Positions 8,666 through 22,847 of a DNA stretch of 64,000 bases are shown piece by piece. Both the position numbers and the translations under genes were made by a program. Source of the stretch: Desulfovibrio sp. JY (GTDB taxonomy: Bacteria; Desulfobacterota; Desulfovibrionia; Desulfovibrionales; Desulfovibrionaceae); NCBI GenBank assembly GCA_021730285.1, contig CP082962.1, positions 3,605,501 through 3,669,500 of the forward strand, in the 5' to 3' direction. A model generated the notes under the pieces. That model saw only the letters and a program-made list of their open reading frames with translations. It was not told the DNA's origin and ran no database searches. How positions within the stretch are numbered: position 1 is the first letter of the stretch; each line of letters opens with the position of its first letter.

Positions 8666-9970
8666 TTACCGCCCGGCCAGGGTCTCCGCGTAGATTTCCA
8701 CCGGATGCCGTATGGCCAAGCTGTCGCCGGCCTGGGACAGCATATCCCCTATTTGCAACATGCAGGCCGGGCAACTGGTGGCGACGACGGATGCACCGGT
8801 GGCCACGATGTTGTCCCGCTTGCGCTTGCCGATGCGTTTGGACAGGTCGTAATGCTGCAACGTGAAGCTGCCGCCGGATCCGCAGCAGGAATCCGCCCCC
8901 TCCATCTCGATAAGACGATAGTGGGGATTGGCCGCTATAAGGGCCCTGGGTTCGGCGGAGATACCCAGGGATTTTTTCAAATGGCAGGGATCGTGATAGG
9001 TGATCGTCACCTCCTTGCCGATGGTTGCGCCGACGGGGGGTGTCACGCCCACGTCCTGGATCAGGAAGGCGCTTATGTCCTTTACCTTGGCCGAAAGCTC
9101 CCGAATCCTGATCCTTGTGGATTCGGGCAGGCCGGTGGCCATAAGCGGCCATATCTTCTTTATGGTGGAAGTGCAGGTGGCGCAGGGCGTCACCAGCACG
9201 TCGAAGTCATGATCCCCGAACAGGGCCATATTGTCGGCTACAAGGGCCTCGAAGGTCTTGCTGTCGCCCGAGGACAGGGCCGGGATGCCGCAGCAGGCCT
9301 GGCCGTGGGGCATGTAGACCCCCACTCCATGGTGATCGCAAACCTGAAGGACCGCCTCGCCGATGCGCGGGAACATCTTGTCCACCACGCAGCCATAGAA
9401 GAACGCCACCTTGAGCCCGGAAGGGCCGCGAGGGGCGTCGCGTGCAACCTGGCTCGTATGCAGCGGGGTGCCTGCCAGGGGGGCGAAATGACGTCCCTCG
9501 AGCAGTTTGGAAAAGACCCTCGCGCACGAAGAGCCGATGGCGTCGTTGACAGGACGGGTGAAGATGCCCTGGAACTTGGCCGCGATGGCCATGACCGAGT
9601 CGAACAGCCGGGGATTTTTTAAAAGGCCCCGGAAGATGACCCGTTTGACCGGCGGCAGGCCGTAATAGCCCGTCAGAAAGGCCCGGGCCTTGAGGAAGAT
9701 GTCCAGGGCTTTGACGCCGCTTGGACAGTTGGCCTGGCACGAGCCGCACAGCAGGCAGGCGTCCAGGCGCTCCTTGACCCCGGCCGGGTCTTTGATGACC
9801 TCATCGGCCAGGCATTCGAGCAGGGCGATCTTGCCCCGGGCCACGTGGGCCTCGAGGCCGGTTTCCGCGTAGAGCGGACACACAGCCTGGCACATGCCGC
9901 AGCGCATGCAGGTGACCAGTTGGTCGTCGATTTGCTTGAGCAGCCCGACCAGTTCGCGCATCTCGCTCAT
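8666..9970 (-). CDS. GlcF-type iron-sulfur subunit of lactate dehydrogenase
   Basis: 434 residues. It has two N-terminal ferredoxin motifs (CMRCGMCQAVCP near residue 21 and CLLCGSCQANCPSG near 70) and two C-terminal CCG domains (CCGIPALSSGD, CCGSGGSFTLQ, TSCPACMLQI). The family is the Fe-S partner of GlcD/Dld dehydrogenases, passing electrons from FAD to the membrane or to other carriers. The chosen ATG lies one base after the stop of the FAD subunit gene (TGA at 9974-9972), with GGGGGA overlapping that gene's end, so the two are translationally coupled. A longer upstream reading would overlap the FAD gene and lacks a ribosome site. Confidence 0.9.
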   Translation of the reverse strand: MSEMRELVGLLKQIDDQLVTCMRCGMCQAVCPLYAETGLEAHVARGKIALLECLADEVIKDPAGVKERLDACLLCGSCQANCPSGVKALDIFLKARAFLTGYYGLPPVKRVIFRGLLKNPRLFDSVMAIAAKFQGIFTRPVNDAIGSSCARVFSKLLEGRHFAPLAGTPLHTSQVARDAPRGPSGLKVAFFYGCVVDKMFPRIGEAVLQVCDHHGVGVYMPHGQACCGIPALSSGDSKTFEALVADNMALFGDHDFDVLVTPCATCTSTIKKIWPLMATGLPESTRIRIRELSAKVKDISAFLIQDVGVTPPVGATIGKEVTITYHDPCHLKKSLGISAEPRALIAANPHYRLIEMEGADSCCGSGGSFTLQHYDLSKRIGKRKRDNIVATGASVVATSCPACMLQIGDMLSQAGDSLAIRHPVEIYAETLAGR

Positions 9971-9971
9971 A

Positions 9972-11351
9972 TCATTCCCCCGTGATCTTGCCGGGATTGA
10001 GAATTCCCTTGGGATCCAGGGCTGCCTTGAGTTTCTTGGCGTAGAGGATGGAGCCCTTGCCGACTTCCTTGACCATGTATTTCGACTTGGCCGTGCCGAT
10101 GCCGTGCTCGCCCGAAAGCGTGCCGCCAAGGGACAGGGCCACGTCGAAGATCTCGTCGATGGCCGCCTCGACCCGCTTCCACTCCTCGTGATCGCGCTTG
10201 TCGGTCAGGATGGTGGGATGCAGGTTGCCGTCGCCGGCATGGCCGAAGGTGCCGATGGTAAGCCGGTACTTGGCCGCGATGGCCTCCAGCGCGCCGACCA
10301 TGGCCGGGATTTGCGAGCGGGGGACGGTGGCGTCCTCGAGCACGGTGGTCGGGCGCACCCTGGCCAAAGCGGACAGTGCCGCCCGGCGGGCCTCCCAGAC
10401 CTTGTTGCGCTCGGCCGCGTCCTTGGCCACGTGGATACGGGTGGCCCCGTGGCGTCCGCAGATGGCCTCGACTTCGGCCGCTTCGTCCTCGACCTGGGCC
10501 GGATGGCCGTCGACCTCGATCAGCAGCAAGGCCTTGGCGTCGGTCGGCAGGCCGGCGTGGGCGAAGTCCTCCACGGTTTTGATGGTGAAGTCATCCATGT
10601 ATTCCAAAGTCGCCGGCACGATCTTGGCCGCGATGATGGCGGCCACGGCCTCCGACGCCTTTCCCAGGTCGTCGAAGATGGCCATCATGGCCTTGCTGGC
10701 CTTGGGCGGCGGCACGAGCTTCAGGATGATCTCGTTAAAGACCCCCAGCGTGCCTTCGGAGCCGACCATAAGGCCGTGCAGGTTCATGCCGGTGACGCAC
10801 TTGACGGTGCGCGAACCGGTTTTGACCAGTTCGCCGTCCACGTCATAGAGGCTAAGCCCCATGACGTAGTCCTTGGTGACGCCATATTTCAGGCCGCGAA
10901 GCCCGCCGGCGTTTTCGGCCACGTTGCCGCCGATGGTGGACACGGCCTGGCTGCCCGGGTCGGGCGGGTAGAAAAGCCCCCGCTTGGCCACCTCGGCCGC
11001 GAACTTGGCCGTGATGACCCCGGTCTGGACCACGGCGTACATGTCGGCTTCGTTGATCTCGATGATCTTGCTGAGCGCCCCGGTTAGGGCCACCACCCCT
11101 CCGACGGCGGGAATGGTGCCGCCGGAGAGATTGGTGCCCGAGCCGCGAACGGTCAGCGGCAAACCGAGTTCATTGCAGGTGGCGACCACCCGTCCCAGGG
11201 CTTCGGGCGTCTCCGGCCTGACAGCCAGGGCCGGGAGCTTGGGGGGAAGGACCGCGGCATCGTAGGAATACGCATGGCGGTCCACTTCGCTGGCCAGGAC
11301 GTTTTCCTTGCCGACGATTTCCTCGAACTTCTGGGACAGATGGTTGTCCAT
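9972..11351 (-). CDS. FAD-binding lactate/glycolate dehydrogenase, GlcD family
   Basis: 459 residues. It is a PCMH-type FAD oxidase with FAD-binding LTVRGSGTNLSGG near residue 72 and PPDPGSQAVSTIGGNVAENA near 130, and C-terminal FGHAGDGNLHP and SGEHGIGTAKSKYM segments with the metal and active-site histidines. It should oxidise D-lactate (or glycolate) to pyruvate (glyoxylate). It sits directly after por and is coupled to the Fe-S subunit gene. The D. vulgaris locus has the same order. The length and motifs are normal. The isomer used is inferred, not shown. Confidence 0.9.
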   Translation of the reverse strand: MDNHLSQKFEEIVGKENVLASEVDRHAYSYDAAVLPPKLPALAVRPETPEALGRVVATCNELGLPLTVRGSGTNLSGGTIPAVGGVVALTGALSKIIEINEADMYAVVQTGVITAKFAAEVAKRGLFYPPDPGSQAVSTIGGNVAENAGGLRGLKYGVTKDYVMGLSLYDVDGELVKTGSRTVKCVTGMNLHGLMVGSEGTLGVFNEIILKLVPPPKASKAMMAIFDDLGKASEAVAAIIAAKIVPATLEYMDDFTIKTVEDFAHAGLPTDAKALLLIEVDGHPAQVEDEAAEVEAICGRHGATRIHVAKDAAERNKVWEARRAALSALARVRPTTVLEDATVPRSQIPAMVGALEAIAAKYRLTIGTFGHAGDGNLHPTILTDKRDHEEWKRVEAAIDEIFDVALSLGGTLSGEHGIGTAKSKYMVKEVGKGSILYAKKLKAALDPKGILNPGKITGE

Positions 11352-11372
11352 GTGATTGCTCTCGCTTGTTAC

Positions 11373-15575
<4,203 letters not shown>

Positions 15576-16991
15576 TCAGTCCGGAACGGCTAGGTTGTTT
15601 TTTTTGAGCAGGGCGTAGAAGTGGGACCGGGAAAGTCCGGAAATAGCGATCATGGCGGCCACGTCCCGGCCGTTTTCGCGCAGTAACCCTTCCAGATAAC
15701 GCCGTTCCATGGCCTCCTTGAAGTCCTTGAGCGACTGTCGGGAAGACGGGGCTGCGGCGGCGGACGGCGCGGCCGATTCGGGAAGCGGGCGTTCCAGGGC
15801 CTGCCGGCCTTTTTCCAGACTGGATTTCGTCACCTTGATGCGCAGGTCCCGGGGCAGGTGCATGCTGTAGAGCGTTTTTTCCCGGCCCGAGGCCAGAAAG
15901 GCCCGCTCCAGGACGTTTCGCAGCTCACGCACGTTGCCCGGCCAGTCGTAGGCTTCGAGCATGGCCAGGAATTCCGCGTCGAAGCCCTTGGGTGGCAGGG
16001 TGTATTCGGCGCAAAGTCCGTCCACGAAGGACAGGGTCAGGGCTTTTATGTCCTCCGGGCGTTCGCGCAGCGGCGGCAGGGCGAGCCCGATGGTCTTCAG
16101 CCGGAAGTAGAGGTCGCGGCGAAACTGGCCGGTATCGACCATGGCTTCCAGGTCGCGGTTTGTGGCGGCGATGAGGCGGAAATCGCTCTTGCTTTCGGTG
16201 ACCGCCCCCACCGCGCGAAAGGTCTTTTCGTGGAGCACCCGCAAAAATGTCTTTTGCAGGCTCATCGGCATCTCGCCCACCTCGTCCAGAAACAGCGTGC
16301 CGGCGTCGGCCAGCTGCACGAGGCCCACCCGGTCGGCGTCGGCCCCGGTGAAAGCTCCTTTCCTGTGGCCGAAAAGCGTGCTTTCGACGAGGGTTTCGGT
16401 CAGTGCCGCGCAGTCCACGGTGACGAAGGACCCGTCCGTCCGGGCGCTGTTGGCGTGGATGAGCCGGGCGAAAAGCTCCTTGCCGGTGCCGGTTTCGCCG
16501 GTAATGAGCACGGCCGCGTTCGACCCGGCCGCGTGGGCCACCTGGTCGAGGCACGGCTGCATGCGGGGGCTTGCCGCCACGCATCCCGCCAGGGACAGCG
16601 ACACGGGCGAGCGGTCGCTGCGCCGTTCCTCGCGGTAGCGCAGCGCGCGCTGCAATGTCAGCATGATCTGCTTTATGGGTGAGGGCTTGACCAGATAGTC
16701 CCAGACCCCTTCCTGGATGGCCAGTTCCGCCCCGTCCGGGTCGCCGATGCCGGTGAGGATGATGACCTCGGGGGCGTCGGGCAGGCGTTTGATCGCGGGC
16801 AGGGCGGCCAGTCCATTGCCGTCGGGCAGGCGCACGTCCAGGAACAGCACGTCGAAATTGTCGCTGGCGAGCAGGTCCATACCGGCGGCAAGCGTGCCGG
16901 CCGATTCGCTGGTCAGGCGCATCTTGCGGGTGAGGCTGGCGATGGTGTCGCGGACTTCGGGGTCGTCGTCGATGATGCAGACGGATTTCAT
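15576..16991 (-). CDS. NtrC-type sigma-54 response regulator, likely lactate operon activator
   Basis: 471 residues. Receiver domain with phospho-acceptor Asp52 (VLFLDVRLPDG), AAA+ domain with Walker A GETGTGKE and the sigma-54 contact loop GAFTGA, Walker B DEVGE, then a Fis-type helix-turn-helix at the C terminus (SGLSRSHFYALLKKNN). The ATG at 16991 overlaps the kinase stop in an ATGA arrangement. Its position beside the sigma-54 promoter of por matches the regulator of the lactate locus known in D. vulgaris (LurR), so activation of the downstream operon is the likely job. The specific signal is not visible. Confidence 0.92.
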   Translation of the reverse strand: MKSVCIIDDDPEVRDTIASLTRKMRLTSESAGTLAAGMDLLASDNFDVLFLDVRLPDGNGLAALPAIKRLPDAPEVIILTGIGDPDGAELAIQEGVWDYLVKPSPIKQIMLTLQRALRYREERRSDRSPVSLSLAGCVAASPRMQPCLDQVAHAAGSNAAVLITGETGTGKELFARLIHANSARTDGSFVTVDCAALTETLVESTLFGHRKGAFTGADADRVGLVQLADAGTLFLDEVGEMPMSLQKTFLRVLHEKTFRAVGAVTESKSDFRLIAATNRDLEAMVDTGQFRRDLYFRLKTIGLALPPLRERPEDIKALTLSFVDGLCAEYTLPPKGFDAEFLAMLEAYDWPGNVRELRNVLERAFLASGREKTLYSMHLPRDLRIKVTKSSLEKGRQALERPLPESAAPSAAAAPSSRQSLKDFKEAMERRYLEGLLRENGRDVAAMIAISGLSRSHFYALLKKNNLAVPD

Positions 16992-19900
16992 GCGGCTTTG
17001 GTTTGCGGCTTGGCGTCGAGCACCTCGCGGATGGCCGCGGAGATGATCGCCTGGTTGTAGGGTTTGAGCACGATCTTTTTGATGTTGCCGGCCACTTCCC
17101 GCTGCTCGATGTCGCCCAGGCGGCCGGAAACGAGGATCACGGGCAGGTCGGACCGGATGGCGGCGATTTTTCCGGCCAGCTCCAGGCCGTTTAGGTCCGG
17201 CATGTCGTAATCGGTAATGCACACGTCGAAGGCCTGCGGGTCAAGGGCGAGCTTGGCCAGTGCCGACACCCCGCCGCCATGGGCCGAGACCTCGTGGCCG
17301 AGCTGGGCCAGGACGCGGGGGATGGTGATGCGCTGGTCCTCGTCGTCTTCGACGAAAAGGATGCGGTCGCGGCCCTTGTTGGGGGGGGCGACGGGGGGCG
17401 TCGGGACGGCGTCGGCTTCGGCCGGCAGCGGCAGATAGACGTCAAATCCCGTGCGCGTGCCGGGTTGGCTCACCACCCGCACCGCGCCGCGATGGCTTTT
17501 GACGATGCCGCGCACCACGGCCAGCCCGAGTCCCGTGCCTTCGCCCTTTTGTTTGGTGGTGAAAAAGGGGTCGAAAATCTTGTCCAGGATTTCCGGCGGG
17601 ATGCCTGGGCCGGTATCCACGATGGAGAGCCTTGCATAGCGGCCGGCCCGCACGCCGACCTGTCCGGCCTGGGCCTCGTCGAGATCGTCCTCGGCCAGGG
17701 ATACGGTCAGCGTGCCGCCGGTCTCGCGCATGGCCTGGAAGGCGTTGGTGCACAGGTTCATGACGATCTGGTGCAGCTGGGTGGGGTCGGCCCGGCAGGT
17801 CACGGCCCGCTCCGGCACGTCGAGCACGATCTTGATGTTGCGGGGCACGGAGGCCTTGATGAGTCCCGCCGCCTCGCTCACGACGTCGGCCACGTTGATG
17901 GCCGCGAATCCCGCCTGGGAGGGCCGGGTGAAGGACAGGATCTGCTTGACCAGCCGGCTGCCGCGATGGCCGGCCTTGAGCACCCGGCGCATGTCGTCCC
18001 CGATGGGCTCGTCTTCGGGCAGGTCGAGCAGGGCCAGTTCGGCCGAGTTGATGATGGAGGTGAGGATGTTGTTGAAGTCGTGGGCGATGCCGCCGGCCAG
18101 GGTGCCGATGGCCTCCATTTTCTGGGACTGGAGCAGTTGGCGCTCCAGGCTCACCTTCTGGGTCACGTCCTCGGACGTGGACAGCACGCCCACCACCGCC
18201 CCCCGATCGTCGTGGAGCGGCACCTTCTTGATTTCGAGCAGCACGTCGGCCCCGCGCACGTTGCGGGCGGCCAGCTCCCCGGCCACGGTGCGATTGTTGC
18301 GCATGACGTCGACGTCCGTGGCCCGCACGGCGTCCATGTCCTCTCGGCTGAGGGGCAGTGCATAGTCGTCGCGGCCCTTGAGATCGTCCAGGTCGGCGAA
18401 GCCGAAAAATTCGATAAAGGCGCGGTTGGCTCCGATATAGCGCAGGGCCTTGTCCTTCCAGGAAACGAGCTGCGGGATGTTGTCGAGGACAATGCGCAAC
18501 ATTTCCTGGGATTCCCGCAGCGCCCGCTCGGCCTCGTGGCGCTTGGTCACGTCCTCGACCACGCCTTCGACGTAGGCCAGGTAGCCTTCACGGTTGGCAA
18601 TCAGGCGCAGGTTGACGTTGGCCGTGATGATGCCGGCGTCTGGCCGGGCGAACCAGGTCTCGAAGGTGGCCGTGGCCTGCTCGTCCACGGCCGAACCGAT
18701 GCGCTCCTCGAAGCGTTGGCGACCGGAAAAAAGAACCTCGACCAGATTGCCCCGGCGTCTGGCCAGTTCGTCCAGGCTTTTGACGCCGAGCATGGCGAGC
18801 AGGGCCGGGTTGACGTCCACGGCCTGGCCATCCGGGGTCATGCGGAAGATACCCAGGGCCGAGTTCTCGAAGATGCCCCGGTATTTTTCCTCGGCCAGCC
18901 GCAGTTTTTCCGAGGCTTTCTTCAGCTCCGACACGTCGTAAAGCACGCCGACCAGCCCGGCGATTTCGGTTTTGGCGCTGGCGTAGACGGCCCGATGCAG
19001 GATGACCGAATGGGGCAGTCCCTCGGCGTCGAGGATCTCGGCTTCGCCCACGCGCACCCCGGGCTCGCGCAGAAGGGACGCGTCGTCGCGGTCCAGGAAG
19101 CGGGAAAGGGGGGCGTCGGGCACCTCGGAGAAGGCGCGCGGCGTCGCCTCGGCCTCCCCGGACAGGCCGCACCAGTGGCGAAAGGCCGGGTTGCAGCCCC
19201 GGTAGGCCCCGGCGGCATCCTTGAAATAGAGCGGAATGGGAATGGTGTTGACGAGCGTTTCCATGAAGGAAAGCTGGTCCTTGATCTTTTCCTCCACCGA
19301 GCGCCGCCGCAGGATGTTGGTCACGAGCAGGACCATGACGTAGCACAGGATGAGAAAGCTTATGATGATGGTCCAGAAGACGGCGATGTTGATGTGGTAG
19401 AAGGGGTAGGGCTCGTTTATGAGCGTATAGCCCGGCGGCAGCCTGTCCGTGGTGATGCCGAGCCGCAGCATCTCCTTGTAGTCGAAGACGTAGCTGTCAG
19501 CGGTCTTGGTGACGATGGGCAGGGAGGCGACGGGCGCGCCGTGGAGGAGTTTTTCCGCCATGTCCGCCACCAGCCGGCCTTCCTCGAAGCCGCTGTGCAG
19601 CCGGCCGCCGACAATACCGTGGCCGAGCATGAACCGCCAAGCGCTGTAGATGGGCACGTCGGAATTGGCTCGGATCGCGGCCAGGACCTCGGTGACCGAA
19701 TAGACGTCCTTTTGCGTATCCTTATAAAAAGGGATGAGGAAGATCATGGCGTCGTTGGGCAGGTTGCGCACGGTGTCGAGGATTTGCGGCAGGGTCAGGT
19801 TGTCCTGGAACTCGAAGCGCAGCCGGCCGGCGAAATCCGGCTCCACGGCCTTGATCTGGTTGCCGATGGCGACGCCCGTGACGGAAGTGTCGCCGAAAAT

Positions 19901-20401
19901 AAGGAGCCGGCGGCGGTCGGGATGGAAGCGCAGGGCCAATTCCAGGGTTTCGCGGATGTCGGGCTCTTCGAGAATGCCCGTGAAATTGGGATGGCCGGTG
20001 AGCCAGTCGGGATGAAAATCGTTGACGCCGCAAAAAACGACCGGCGTGCCGGGGAAAAGCTCGTTTTGGTATTGCCGCAGGAAGTTGAAGGCGAAGTTGT
20101 CCGAGGCCAGGATGACCTCGAAATGGGTATTGCGGTATTTGAGCTTGTAAAAGTCGTGGAGCATGTTGCGCAACACGGGATCGGTGTACTTCTTCGAGTC
20201 CATGTACTCGATTTGCAGATCCACATTGTATTCGGAATGCGCAAGTCCGGCCCGGATGCCGGAGAGGATTTCGTCGGACCACTGGTAGCCGTTCTGGTAG
20301 GAATTGAAATAGAGGACGTTTTTGCGGATTTTTTCGGCCGCGACCGAGCCTGGCCAGAGGGAGGCCGCAAGGAGCAGGCAGAAAATAAGCCGTCGGGCCA
20401 T
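16988..20401 (-). CDS. Hybrid sensor histidine kinase with ABC-substrate-binding-like sensor
   Basis: About 1137 residues from the ATG at 20401 (an ATG at 20443 is also possible; neither has a strong ribosome site). Order: signal peptide (1-22), periplasmic domain resembling ABC substrate-binding proteins (about 25-330), one membrane helix (337-361), three PAS-type regions (about 370-760), HisKA with the H-box GGIAHDFNN, HATPase, and a C-terminal receiver with the ITDYDMPDLNG aspartate. It should sense an extracytoplasmic ligand and phosphorylate the overlapping NtrC-type regulator, directly or through its receiver. Lactate or pyruvate as ligand is inference from the neighbourhood. Confidence 0.9.
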   Translation of the reverse strand: MARRLIFCLLLAASLWPGSVAAEKIRKNVLYFNSYQNGYQWSDEILSGIRAGLAHSEYNVDLQIEYMDSKKYTDPVLRNMLHDFYKLKYRNTHFEVILASDNFAFNFLRQYQNELFPGTPVVFCGVNDFHPDWLTGHPNFTGILEEPDIRETLELALRFHPDRRRLLIFGDTSVTGVAIGNQIKAVEPDFAGRLRFEFQDNLTLPQILDTVRNLPNDAMIFLIPFYKDTQKDVYSVTEVLAAIRANSDVPIYSAWRFMLGHGIVGGRLHSGFEEGRLVADMAEKLLHGAPVASLPIVTKTADSYVFDYKEMLRLGITTDRLPPGYTLINEPYPFYHINIAVFWTIIISFLILCYVMVLLVTNILRRRSVEEKIKDQLSFMETLVNTIPIPLYFKDAAGAYRGCNPAFRHWCGLSGEAEATPRAFSEVPDAPLSRFLDRDDASLLREPGVRVGEAEILDAEGLPHSVILHRAVYASAKTEIAGLVGVLYDVSELKKASEKLRLAEEKYRGIFENSALGIFRMTPDGQAVDVNPALLAMLGVKSLDELARRRGNLVEVLFSGRQRFEERIGSAVDEQATATFETWFARPDAGIITANVNLRLIANREGYLAYVEGVVEDVTKRHEAERALRESQEMLRIVLDNIPQLVSWKDKALRYIGANRAFIEFFGFADLDDLKGRDDYALPLSREDMDAVRATDVDVMRNNRTVAGELAARNVRGADVLLEIKKVPLHDDRGAVVGVLSTSEDVTQKVSLERQLLQSQKMEAIGTLAGGIAHDFNNILTSIINSAELALLDLPEDEPIGDDMRRVLKAGHRGSRLVKQILSFTRPSQAGFAAINVADVVSEAAGLIKASVPRNIKIVLDVPERAVTCRADPTQLHQIVMNLCTNAFQAMRETGGTLTVSLAEDDLDEAQAGQVGVRAGRYARLSIVDTGPGIPPEILDKIFDPFFTTKQKGEGTGLGLAVVRGIVKSHRGAVRVVSQPGTRTGFDVYLPLPAEADAVPTPPVAPPNKGRDRILFVEDDEDQRITIPRVLAQLGHEVSAHGGGVSALAKLALDPQAFDVCITDYDMPDLNGLELAGKIAAIRSDLPVILVSGRLGDIEQREVAGNIKKIVLKPYNQAIISAAIREVLDAKPQTKAA

Positions 20402-20709
20402 GAGTGCTCGCGGGATGGGGGGCGTTGGCGCAGGCTGGACCATGCTTTTTGATACTCTTGCCTTGGCCGCCCGGGAAGTCAAGGGAGCGGGCTTCGCATC
20501 GATCTTGGGGCGGGACACGCGCCTCGCGAATTTTGTCACGCTTTTTTATATTTTTAATATTAACTTTTTCGGTGTGTTGACAAAAGCATGGCAATTTCGG
20601 GCTGGTATGGGCTTGTACGGGCTTCCGATATGGGATAAATCTGGTTTCATTAATCTTATATCGGTAACCGGTCGATCAATCGATCGGACGCCGCCACAGG
20701 AGGTATGTC
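20402..20709. other. Divergent intergenic region, kinase/hemerythrin
   Basis: This 308-base region separates the leftward kinase gene from the rightward hemerythrin gene. It includes an AT-rich tract around 20540-20580 and a TTGACA at 20577-20582 without a well-spaced -10 box. AGGAGGT at 20699-20705 is the hemerythrin ribosome site. I see no RNA gene or terminator. Confidence 0.5.
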
Positions 20710-21117
20710 ATGACGTTACTCGCATGGAATGACCGCCTTTCAGTGAATATCGCGGAAATCGACTCACAGCACAAAAAATTGGTGGACATGGTCAATGAAC
20801 TCCATGACGCCATGAAAGCTGGGAAAGCCGAATCCGTGATGGTGCACATCGTCAAGGAAATGAAGCAATACGCGGCGACGCACTTCGGCGTTGAGGAGCG
20901 GTACATGAAATCGAACAATTATCCGGATTACAAGCCGCATAAAACAGAGCATGACAAGTTCGTCGCCAAGGTCGCCCAGGTGGAGCAGGACTGTAAGACT
21001 GGAAAGTGCGCCATGTCCATGGACATTCTCAATTTTCTTTCCAACTGGCTGGTGAACCACATCAAGGGGACGGACAAGAAGTATGCGCCGTTTTTAAACA
21101 ACTGTGGCATACACTGA
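20710..21117 (+). CDS. Bacteriohemerythrin
   Basis: 135 residues, the usual length for a single-domain bacteriohemerythrin that binds O2 at a di-iron centre. Visible ligand positions: His21 in [16 protein letters not shown] (His and Glu), HKTEHDKF (two His) and [10 protein letters not shown] (His and Asp). A strong AGGAGGT site precedes the ATG. The chemoreceptor gene follows after 7 bases, so oxygen sensing or delivery to an aerotaxis-type receptor is a reasonable idea; oxygen protection in an anaerobe is the alternative. Confidence 0.95.
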   Translation: MTLLAWNDRLSVNIAEIDSQHKKLVDMVNELHDAMKAGKAESVMVHIVKEMKQYAATHFGVEERYMKSNNYPDYKPHKTEHDKFVAKVAQVEQDCKTGKCAMSMDILNFLSNWLVNHIKGTDKKYAPFLNNCGIH

Positions 21118-21124
21118 GGCGCCG

Positions 21125-22657
21125 ATGCATCTGCCATCACCTGCAACCTTCTATGCGCCCCTTGCCCTGGGCCTTGCCGTGGCGGCAGGGGGCGCTTTGT
21201 GTTGGGATGCGCGGTGGCGGCCAGGGGCGATTATCCTTCTGGGTTTATGCGCCATGGTCCAATTGGCAGCCCTTTTCGCCGCGCGCCGGGAAAAAAGGAA
21301 CTTGGTAAACGACCTCAACTCGTTGCTCCCACGGGGGTTGGGAACGGAGGGGATGGACGATCCCGTCCGCCTGATCGAGGCGCTGCGCAGCCATATGCTG
21401 TCTGTCGGCGAGGAGCTGGGCAGGATTCTCGACCTGCTCGCCCATCTGCCCTTTCCCTGCATGACGGTCATCTGTTCGGGGGAAGTGAGCTGGCAAAACG
21501 AATCCATGGAACACTTCCTTGAGGGGCAGGGGCTGACCGGAACGGCCGATCCGGTGGCGGCCTTTTGCGCCAGGACCAGCGCCGGGAGCTGGGAAAACCT
21601 CCGCAGTGGCGAGTGGACCGGTGCGGGCCTGCGTCTGGACGGTCCCCAGGGGGAGCGCCTGTTGCAAGCCGACGTGGTCCCGTTGGAAAAGGACGGCGGC
21701 TGTTATCTCTGCGTCTTGCAGGACGTGACGAAGCGTCACCGCGAAGCCGAGCGCTTGAAAGCCCGGCATGCCGCTCTCAGCGACGCCAATGCCCAGGTCG
21801 GCGCCCAGGCCGCCGCCTTGGAGGCGCTGGCCCGGGACATCGGGAGCTCCCTGGAGGGATTGGTCGCGACGATGGACCTGTCCAAGGTCCAGTCCGGCCA
21901 GGTGGCCCAGACCATCCAGGAAATGACCGACAACGTGCGCGTGATGGCCACCCAGGCGGCGGAGACGGCCCAGGCCGCGACAACGGCCGGCGATCGCGCC
22001 CGCGAGGGCCTCGAAACGGCCGATCGGACCGCGGCGGTTTCCCGTACCCTGGTCTCGTCGTATGACCAGCTGCAAACGATCCTGTCCCAGCTCGTGCGAC
22101 AGGTCGAGAGCATCAGCACCGTGGCCGGCCTCATCTCGGATGTCGCCGACCAGACCAACCTGTTGGCCTTAAACGCCGCCATCGAGGCGGCCCGGGCCGG
22201 GGAGGCCGGGCGCGGGTTCGCTGTGGTGGCCGACGAGGTGCGAAAGCTGGCCGAAAAAACCTTGACCGCCACCCGGAAAGTGCATGCGACCATCCAGGCC
22301 ATCGGCTCTTGCTCCAAGCAGGCGGTCGCATCCATGGCCAGCACCCGCCGGGAACTGGACACGTCGTTCGATCTGGTCCAGTCGGTGGAAAGCAAGTTCA
22401 AGGCCATCGCCGGGGCCATGGTGACCGCGTCGCGCGCCATCAAGGACATTGCCCAGCGGGCCGAGAAGCACTGCGCCACGGGTTTCGAGCTCAACATGTG
22501 CGCCATCAACGTGACGGACAGCACAGAGGATATGTGCGAACAGGTCCATGACGCCAGCCGGGAGCTGAGCCGGCTCGTCGGCGAAGCCGGCAAGGCGCGC
22601 CTGCTCGCGGCGGCGTCCGGGCCGACGGAGCCGGTCGCCCTGGCCGAAGCGAAATGA
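21125..22657 (+). CDS. Methyl-accepting chemotaxis protein
   Basis: 510 residues from the ATG at 21125, chosen because GAGGCG lies at good distance; an ATG at 21104 overlaps the hemerythrin gene and has no ribosome site. Two short hydrophobic helices near the N terminus (about 8-25 and 37-55), a PAS-like central part, then a coiled-coil signalling domain with the conserved hairpin tip ([20 protein letters not shown]). No large periplasmic domain is present, so the sensing part is probably cytoplasmic. Cotranscription with hemerythrin is likely. Confidence 0.93.
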   Translation: MHLPSPATFYAPLALGLAVAAGGALCWDARWRPGAIILLGLCAMVQLAALFAARREKRNLVNDLNSLLPRGLGTEGMDDPVRLIEALRSHMLSVGEELGRILDLLAHLPFPCMTVICSGEVSWQNESMEHFLEGQGLTGTADPVAAFCARTSAGSWENLRSGEWTGAGLRLDGPQGERLLQADVVPLEKDGGCYLCVLQDVTKRHREAERLKARHAALSDANAQVGAQAAALEALARDIGSSLEGLVATMDLSKVQSGQVAQTIQEMTDNVRVMATQAAETAQAATTAGDRAREGLETADRTAAVSRTLVSSYDQLQTILSQLVRQVESISTVAGLISDVADQTNLLALNAAIEAARAGEAGRGFAVVADEVRKLAEKTLTATRKVHATIQAIGSCSKQAVASMASTRRELDTSFDLVQSVESKFKAIAGAMVTASRAIKDIAQRAEKHCATGFELNMCAINVTDSTEDMCEQVHDASRELSRLVGEAGKARLLAAASGPTEPVALAEAK

Positions 22658-22707
22658 CGGCGTCGACCGGCGGCCTTCAGGGGATTGCCGGCCGGGAAGA
22701 TCGTGAA

Positions 22708-22750
22708 AAAGGGCCGTGGCGGCTCGCAGACATCCGCCACGGTCCTTTCT
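22708..22750 (+). terminator. Intrinsic terminator after the chemoreceptor gene
   Basis: Stem GGGCCGTGGCGG (22711-22722) pairs with CCGCCACGGTCC (22734-22745) across an 11-base loop, followed by TTTCTTC. It lies 50 bases after the gene and before the tRNA promoter. Confidence 0.85.
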
Positions 22751-22807
22751 TCGGCCCAGTATGTCGGATGAATGCTTTCGGGCCTCGGCCCCATCAATTT
22801 CGATGGC

Positions 22808-22836
22808 TTGATCGAAATCCTGGAACCGGTTATTCT
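22808..22836 (+). promoter_or_regulatory. Sigma-70-type promoter of the tRNA-Sec gene
   Basis: TTGATC at 22808-22813, a 17-base spacer and TATTCT at 22831-22836 put the start about 5 bases before the tRNA. An 8-bp inverted repeat (ATTTCGAT...ATCGAAAT) overlaps the -35 box. Confidence 0.7.
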
Positions 22837-22847
22837 GGCCGACTCAC

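Noticed and set aside
17279-20452. A plus-strand open frame of over 1000 codons opposite the sensor kinase
   Set aside because: It is a GC-rich antisense shadow; its translation shows no domain, while the minus strand encodes an intact hybrid kinase.
20577-20606. TTGACA as promoter of the hemerythrin gene
   Set aside because: No -10 box lies at 16-18 bases, so the call would be arbitrary.
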